The notes under the pieces are model-generated. The model was not told where the DNA came from. It was given only the letters and a program-made list of their open reading frames with translations, and ran no database searches. Of a stretch of 64,000 bases of DNA, positions 60,330 to 64,000 are shown one piece after another. The stretch covers positions 62,001-126,000 of the forward strand of contig NZ_VYKL01000010.1 of assembly GCF_008710145.1 (NCBI RefSeq). The letters run 5' to 3'. The stretch is from Niallia endozanthoxylica (lineage in GTDB: Bacteria; Bacillota; Bacilli; Bacillales; Cytobacillaceae). Each line of letters starts with the position of its first letter. Within the stretch, counting starts at the first letter, position 1. Position numbers and translations under genes: made by a program.

Positions 60330-60476
60330 ATGGTTAAACAAAAAATGACTAAACGAAAAAAGCTTTCCTTTGAGAAGCTGGTTAAGGAATATAAACTTCA
60401 ATTATTACGTGATCCAGCTTTCATTGAAAAAATGGAAGAGAGATTAGAAAAAAAGCATATAAGCGAAGTACAATAG
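60330..60476 (+). CDS. FbpB-family small basic protein
   Basis: 48 residues: MVKQKMTKRKKLSFEKLVKE, YKLQLLRDPAFIEKMEERLE, ending KKHISEVQ. The motif KLSFEKLVKEYKLQLL..E..R is the FbpB (Fur-regulated basic protein) pattern. In B. subtilis FbpA/B/C are iron-regulated and help the small RNA FsrA act. Here it lies within the CoA-transferase to MFS gap, without a recognisable Fur box. GGTGA is eight bases before the ATG. The placement is unusual. Confidence 0.7.
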   Translation: MVKQKMTKRKKLSFEKLVKEYKLQLLRDPAFIEKMEERLEKKHISEVQ

Positions 60477-60572
60477 CAGGCAGTTTTCTAGCATTTTAAT
60501 CTCAGCGAAATAGTTTGAATAGTATAAAAACAATGGTTTCTACTATATGGGATACGACAGGAGATGAAGAAT

Positions 60573-61880
60573 ATGAATGAAGCAACAGTTTCTTTAGAGC
60601 AGAGAACGATAAAGAAAATAATGAAACGAATTTTGCCTTTTGTATTATTGATGTACATCATTGCTTTTATAGACCGGGTTAATATGGGGTATGCTGCACT
60701 TCAAATGAATGCAGAACTGGCTTTAACAGCGGAGGTTTTTGGACTTCTTTCAGGTATTTTCTTTGTAGGGTATTTCTTCTTTGAAGTTCCAAGTAATATC
60801 TTGTTGGAACGTTTTGGAGCAAGAATCTGGATTACAAGGATTATGGTTACATGGGGATTAGTCGTTATTTTAACAGGATTCGTTCAATCAGCGACACATT
60901 TGTATATTGTACGTTTTTTATTAGGTGTTGCTGAAGCGGGTTTCTTCCCTGGGATTATTCTTTATCTAACATACTGGTTTAGATCAAAAGAAAGAGGACG
61001 TGCGTATTCCTTGTTCCTTATATCTATGCCTCTTGCAGGATTGGTAGGAGCCCCATTTTCAACATTGATTATGGACAATATTAGCTGGTTTTCTCTATCA
61101 GGATGGAGATGGATGTTCATTATTGCCGGTATATTAACAGTTGCGCTAGGAATTGTATGTCTGTTTTATTTAACGGATCGTCCAAAAGACGCTAAGTGGC
61201 TTACAAGTGAAGAACGAGATTGGATAGAAAAAGAATTAGAGAATGAAAAAATGAAGCAAACGGTAGTAAAAACCTCTAAGTTGGCTGCATTTAAAAACTC
61301 TAAAACATGGATATTTGCCTTTACTTATTTTGGTGTATATACAGGAGTTTATGCATTATCATTTTGGCTTCCAAGTATCATTGATAGTTTTTCAGGAGAA
61401 TTATCGAATACGACGATTGGATTCATTGCAATGATTCCTTCACTAGCTGCAATACCTTCAATGGTAATCTGGGGAAGACTTTCAGATAAAAAACTAGATA
61501 AGAAAATGTATGTCATTCTTCCAATGATTTTGGCTGCCGTAGGCTTTGCTGGTACGGGATTATTGAGTAGTCCTGTGGTTGCTATTGTCTGCATTACATT
61601 GGCATCAATGGGATTATACAGTTTTACTGGTCCATTTTTTGCAATGTTGTCTTATGGTTTTAACGAAAAAGAAGCAGCTGTTGGTATTGCGGCTGTGAAT
61701 ACGCTTGCAAGTCTTGGCGGATTTTTCGGGCCAACCATTTTAGGGTATTTTGACTTAATGGGAGGAATGATTTTTATAGGGGGACTTTTAATTGCTGCGT
61801 TCCTCCCACTATTAGTGATGAATCGAAAGGTCCAATTGAACAATCAAGTAGATTCTACGTTGGAAAAAGTAAATGCGTGA
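60573..61880 (+). CDS. MFS transporter, ACS (anion:cation symporter) family
   Basis: 435 residues from the ATG at 60573, after AGGAG. Twelve helices; LMYIIAFIDRVNMGYAALQM in helix 1 and LLGVAEAGFFPGIILYLTYW in helix 4 are typical of the ACS family that takes up organic anions (tartrate, hexuronates, phthalate, 4-hydroxyphenylacetate). In this cluster it probably brings in a short-chain hydroxy or keto acid. FFEVPSNILLERFGARIW is the loop 2 motif. Confidence 0.92.
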   Translation: MNEATVSLEQRTIKKIMKRILPFVLLMYIIAFIDRVNMGYAALQMNAELALTAEVFGLLSGIFFVGYFFFEVPSNILLERFGARIWITRIMVTWGLVVILTGFVQSATHLYIVRFLLGVAEAGFFPGIILYLTYWFRSKERGRAYSLFLISMPLAGLVGAPFSTLIMDNISWFSLSGWRWMFIIAGILTVALGIVCLFYLTDRPKDAKWLTSEERDWIEKELENEKMKQTVVKTSKLAAFKNSKTWIFAFTYFGVYTGVYALSFWLPSIIDSFSGELSNTTIGFIAMIPSLAAIPSMVIWGRLSDKKLDKKMYVILPMILAAVGFAGTGLLSSPVVAIVCITLASMGLYSFTGPFFAMLSYGFNEKEAAVGIAAVNTLASLGGFFGPTILGYFDLMGGMIFIGGLLIAAFLPLLVMNRKVQLNNQVDSTLEKVNA

Positions 61881-61943
61881 TAAAAGATTTCTCTTTTAAT
61901 AGATAAATAGGGTGAAAATAGCACCTTATACAACTTTCAAGTT

Positions 61944-61979
61944 AAGGTTCAAAGGTATTTCACTTTTGAACCTTTTCTT
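61944..61979 (+). terminator. Terminator of the MFS gene
   Basis: AAGGTTCAAA at 61944-61953 pairs with TTTGAACCTT at 61965-61974, then TTCTTT. So the SDR gene probably has its own promoter. Confidence 0.7.
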
Positions 61980-62044
61980 TTCTATAAAAAATTAACTAAA
62001 GGATTCATTTTCTTAAAAAGTATTTAAAAGGTGGTTTATTATTT

Positions 62045-62791
62045 ATGTTACAAGGTCGAGCAGCGATTATCACAGGATCCAGTCAAGGAATCGGAGCAGG
62101 ATTGGCAAAATATTTTGCAAAGCAAGGGGCTATGGTTGTTGTTAACTATCCTTTTGAATCTGAAGCCGAGAAAGCTAAAATGGTTGTTGCTGAAATTACA
62201 GATGCTGGAGGAAAAGCAATTGCCATAAAGGCAAACGTAGCTGATGAATTTGAAGTTATTCAAATGATGGATGAAACGGTTAAAGCATTTGGCCAGTTAG
62301 ATATTTTGATTAATAATGCCGGAATTACGAAAGATTCTTCATTTAAAAAGATGACGGTAGAAAACTTTAAATTGGTTATGGATACGAACTTAGTCGGTAC
62401 TTTTATTACATGTAAAGCAGCAGCAGAAATCATGGCTGAACAAGGGTACGGCAGAATCGTCAACATGTCTTCGATAGCAGGGCTGCAGGGGAACTTTGGA
62501 CAGGCAAACTATGCCGCATCAAAAGCTGGTGTCATCGGTTTGACTAAAACGGCAGCGATTGAATATGCCAAAAAAGGGGTTACCGTTAACGCAATTGCAC
62601 CTGGATTTGTTAGAACACCAATGACAGATCAAATTCCAGAAGAAGTTCGAAATAACATGATCCAATCCATTCCTGTAAAACGGATGGGAGAACCTGAAGA
62701 TATCGCGGCTACAGCAGCATTTCTTGCTTCAAAAGAAGCTGGATATATTACAGGACAAGTACTGTCTGTCAACGGCGGCTGGTATATGTAA
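62045..62791 (+). CDS. SDR-family reductase (FabG/PhaB-like)
   Basis: 248 residues. Cofactor motif TGSSQGIG, NNAGITKD, catalytic Ser in NMSSIAGLQG and YAASKAG, and the C-terminal end GQVLSVNGGWYM. The GxxxGxG and Asn-Ser-Tyr-Lys tetrad are complete. It resembles 3-oxoacyl-ACP or acetoacetyl-CoA reductases; in this neighbourhood interconversion of a 3-hydroxy- and 3-keto-acyl compound is likely. AAAGGTGG precedes the ATG. Confidence 0.9.
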   Translation: MLQGRAAIITGSSQGIGAGLAKYFAKQGAMVVVNYPFESEAEKAKMVVAEITDAGGKAIAIKANVADEFEVIQMMDETVKAFGQLDILINNAGITKDSSFKKMTVENFKLVMDTNLVGTFITCKAAAEIMAEQGYGRIVNMSSIAGLQGNFGQANYAASKAGVIGLTKTAAIEYAKKGVTVNAIAPGFVRTPMTDQIPEEVRNNMIQSIPVKRMGEPEDIAATAAFLASKEAGYITGQVLSVNGGWYM

Positions 62792-62829
62792 GTTTAGTAA
62801 AGTTATTGCTTCTTGACGAAAGCGGAAAT

Positions 62830-63020
62830 CATTGTTACGGTAATAATGACAAAAGTGCATAAAAGCAGTAGGTGCCCCTTTGGGGAGAATAGGGAATGGA
62901 GTGAGAGTCTTCAGCGGTCCCGCCACTGTATTGGGGAGTTTCATTGAAAATGCCACTGGAGTGATGTCTGGGAAGGTCTGATGAAGTGATGATCCTAAGT
63001 CAGGAGACCTGCCTATTTGC
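62830..63020 (+). promoter_or_regulatory. Cobalamin riboswitch
   Basis: The leader of cobT carries the conserved blocks in order: GGTGCCCCTTTGGGGAGAAT, AGGGAA, CAGCGGTCCCGCCACTGTA, TGCCACTGG, GGGAAGG and the B12 box AGTCAGGAGACCTGCCT at 62998-63014. It binds adenosylcobalamin or a related corrinoid. With the terminator at 63044 it should switch off cobT when B12 is abundant. Confidence 0.93.
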
Positions 63021-63043
63021 TTTGACGTTATAGATGATGGAAA

Positions 63044-63087
63044 AGTCTGTAGTTTATTTGCTATTCAAATAAGCTGCAGACTTTTTT
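63044..63087 (+). terminator. Riboswitch-controlled terminator
   Basis: AGTCTGTAGTTTATTTG (63044-63060) pairs with CAAATAAGCTGCAGACT (63065-63081, two mismatches), then seven T. It lies between the riboswitch and cobT, so control is by attenuation. Confidence 0.88.
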
Positions 63088-63124
63088 TGTTATTTAATAT
63101 CACACTTAGAGAGGAGAAGGAGAC

Positions 63125-64000
63125 ATGCAGTTAGTACAACAAACGATTGAGAAAATTGAGGGATTGGATCAAAAAACAGCAGCGGAAGCAAGGGAAAGAG
63201 TGGATAACCTCATTAAGCCTGCTCAGAGCTTAGGGAAATTAGAGAGTCTTGCTGTCCAGTTAGCGGGTATTACTAGAAATCTGAAACCTGCATTTGATCA
63301 GAAAGCTATCATTGTGATGGCGGGCGATCATGGGGTTTATGAGGAAGGGGTCACAAGTAATCCACAGGAAGTAACAGTTGGTCAAACGTTGAATTTTGCA
63401 AAAGGAATAACAGGAGTATGTGTGATAGGGCAAGTTTCAGGAGCTAGAATTGTCCCTGTGGATGTGGGGATTAAAGTAGATATGCCAGTCGATGCGGGGA
63501 TAATTATTCGTAAAGTAAAAAATGGAACAAATAATATAACGAAAGGGCCTGCCATGACAAGAGAGGAAGCGATAAAGGCCATTGAAGTAGGGATTGAAAT
63601 CGCTGATCAAGAAATAAAAAAGGGAGTCCAATTATTGGGAACAGGAGAAATGGGGATTGGGAACACGACACCTAGTACGGCTATTTTGTCTGTGTTACAA
63701 AATTGTGATCCGCTCGGGATAACAGGAAGGGGTGCCAGTTTAGGAAAAGGTGGAATTAAGCATAAAGCGGAAGTTATTCGAAGAGCCATTCTAGTGAACG
63801 AACCCAATCCTGATGATGTAATTGATGTACTGGCAAAGGTTGGAGGTCTAGAAATTGGCGGGATGGCAGGAGTTATGCTTGGTGCTGCTGCTAACCGTAT
63901 TCCCGTTGTCGTGGATGGATTTATTTCTACCATAGCAGCTATCATAGCTGTCGGGATAGAACCAAAAGCGAAGGACTATATGATTGCTTCCCACGCATCA
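63125..64000 (+). CDS. cobT: Nicotinate-nucleotide:dimethylbenzimidazole phosphoribosyltransferase CobT, 3' cut by window
   Basis: 292 of about 350 residues are present. Key features: IIVMAGDHGVYEEGVTSNPQ, VPVDVGIKVDMP, GTGEMGIGNTTPSTAIL, RGASLGKGGIKHKAEVI and VGGLEIGGMAGVMLGAAAN. The normally conserved catalytic Glu lies beyond the edge. The enzyme makes alpha-ribazole phosphate for the lower loop of B12. AGGAGAAGGAG precedes the ATG. Controlled by the cobalamin riboswitch; further corrinoid genes may follow. Confidence 0.95.
   Translation, partial: MQLVQQTIEKIEGLDQKTAAEARERVDNLIKPAQSLGKLESLAVQLAGITRNLKPAFDQKAIIVMAGDHGVYEEGVTSNPQEVTVGQTLNFAKGITGVCVIGQVSGARIVPVDVGIKVDMPVDAGIIIRKVKNGTNNITKGPAMTREEAIKAIEVGIEIADQEIKKGVQLLGTGEMGIGNTTPSTAILSVLQNCDPLGITGRGASLGKGGIKHKAEVIRRAILVNEPNPDDVIDVLAKVGGLEIGGMAGVMLGAAANRIPVVVDGFISTIAAIIAVGIEPKAKDYMIASHAS

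Noticed and set aside
1-64000. CRISPR array, prophage, insertion sequence, tRNA or rRNA genes
   Set aside because: No spaced direct repeats of CRISPR type, no transposase or integrase, and no rRNA or tRNA-like sequence was recognised. The lone ABA-sandwich gene is not enough for a prophage.

Overview
The window reads as a chromosomal segment of a low-GC, endospore-forming Firmicute in the Bacillaceae (Bacillus sensu lato; the genus cannot be fixed from sequence alone). The evidence is AGGAGG-type ribosome binding sites, frequent TTG/GTG starts, intrinsic terminators after most units, spore proteins (CotF-like YraD/E/F/G, YyaC), and Bacillus-specific families (CodY, YugN, YppF, DUF2187, YhfC, FbpB). 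There is no rRNA, tRNA, CRISPR array, transposase or prophage block.

Layout. 0-1 kb: a selenium-binding-protein-family gene cut by the left edge. 1-5.5 kb: a complete Bce-type antimicrobial-peptide module (regulator, kinase, ABC ATPase, permease), with an operator-like palindrome before the ATPase gene. 5.7-8.3 kb: small spore-coat (CotF-like) gene pairs and a zinc alcohol dehydrogenase, matching the B. subtilis yra/adhB cluster but rearranged. 8.4-12.7 kb: a YhfC-type membrane protease-like gene behind AT-rich palindromes, two tiny basic or polar proteins, a YnfA-type transporter, and a GntR regulator divergent from brnQ. 12.7-23.3 kb: malic enzyme, a KOW protein, a GH18 hydrolase, HAD phosphatase, 2-hydroxyacid dehydrogenase, PatB lyase, ACMSD-like amidohydrolase, extradiol dioxygenase and a YitT protein. 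23.3-35.4 kb: many small genes around a stand-alone FtsZ paralogue, an HPP protein, PurU, a CDGSH protein, GIY-YIG protein, Csp, YyaC, a Crp/Fnr regulator, an alkyltransferase-like protein, and a stand-alone CodY.

35.4-43 kb: a PHA-depolymerase-like esterase and a siderophore-iron import locus. The ATPase and binding lipoprotein read left. Two FecCD permeases, an M14 carboxypeptidase-like protein and an FMN-binding PPOX protein read right. A near-consensus Fur box lies before the ATPase gene. 43-55 kb: a secreted helical protein, Bcr/CflA efflux, DUF4097, YugN, a PPOX protein, GNAT, a pentapeptide-repeat protein, CopC/CopD, a TetR regulator with its likely membrane-protein target, and a VWA lipoprotein.

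55-62.8 kb: a thioesterase and two IclR regulators divergent from a thiolase - CoA-transferase - FbpB-like - MFS - SDR cluster, which looks like short-chain ketoacid/hydroxyacid uptake and conversion to acetyl-CoA. The intergenic region holds three 60-bp tandem repeats with inverted arms. 62.8-64 kb: a cobalamin riboswitch and terminator in front of cobT, cut by the right edge.

The main unexplained signals are a five-copy dispersed intergenic repeat of about 100 bp, the 60-bp repeat array beside the IclR genes, the orphan ftsZ and codY paralogues, the siderophore locus with a built-in M14 hydrolase and flavoprotein, and a possible structured RNA at about 23.45-23.69 kb. Start sites were often moved downstream because the longest in-frame start lies inside the Shine-Dalgarno sequence.
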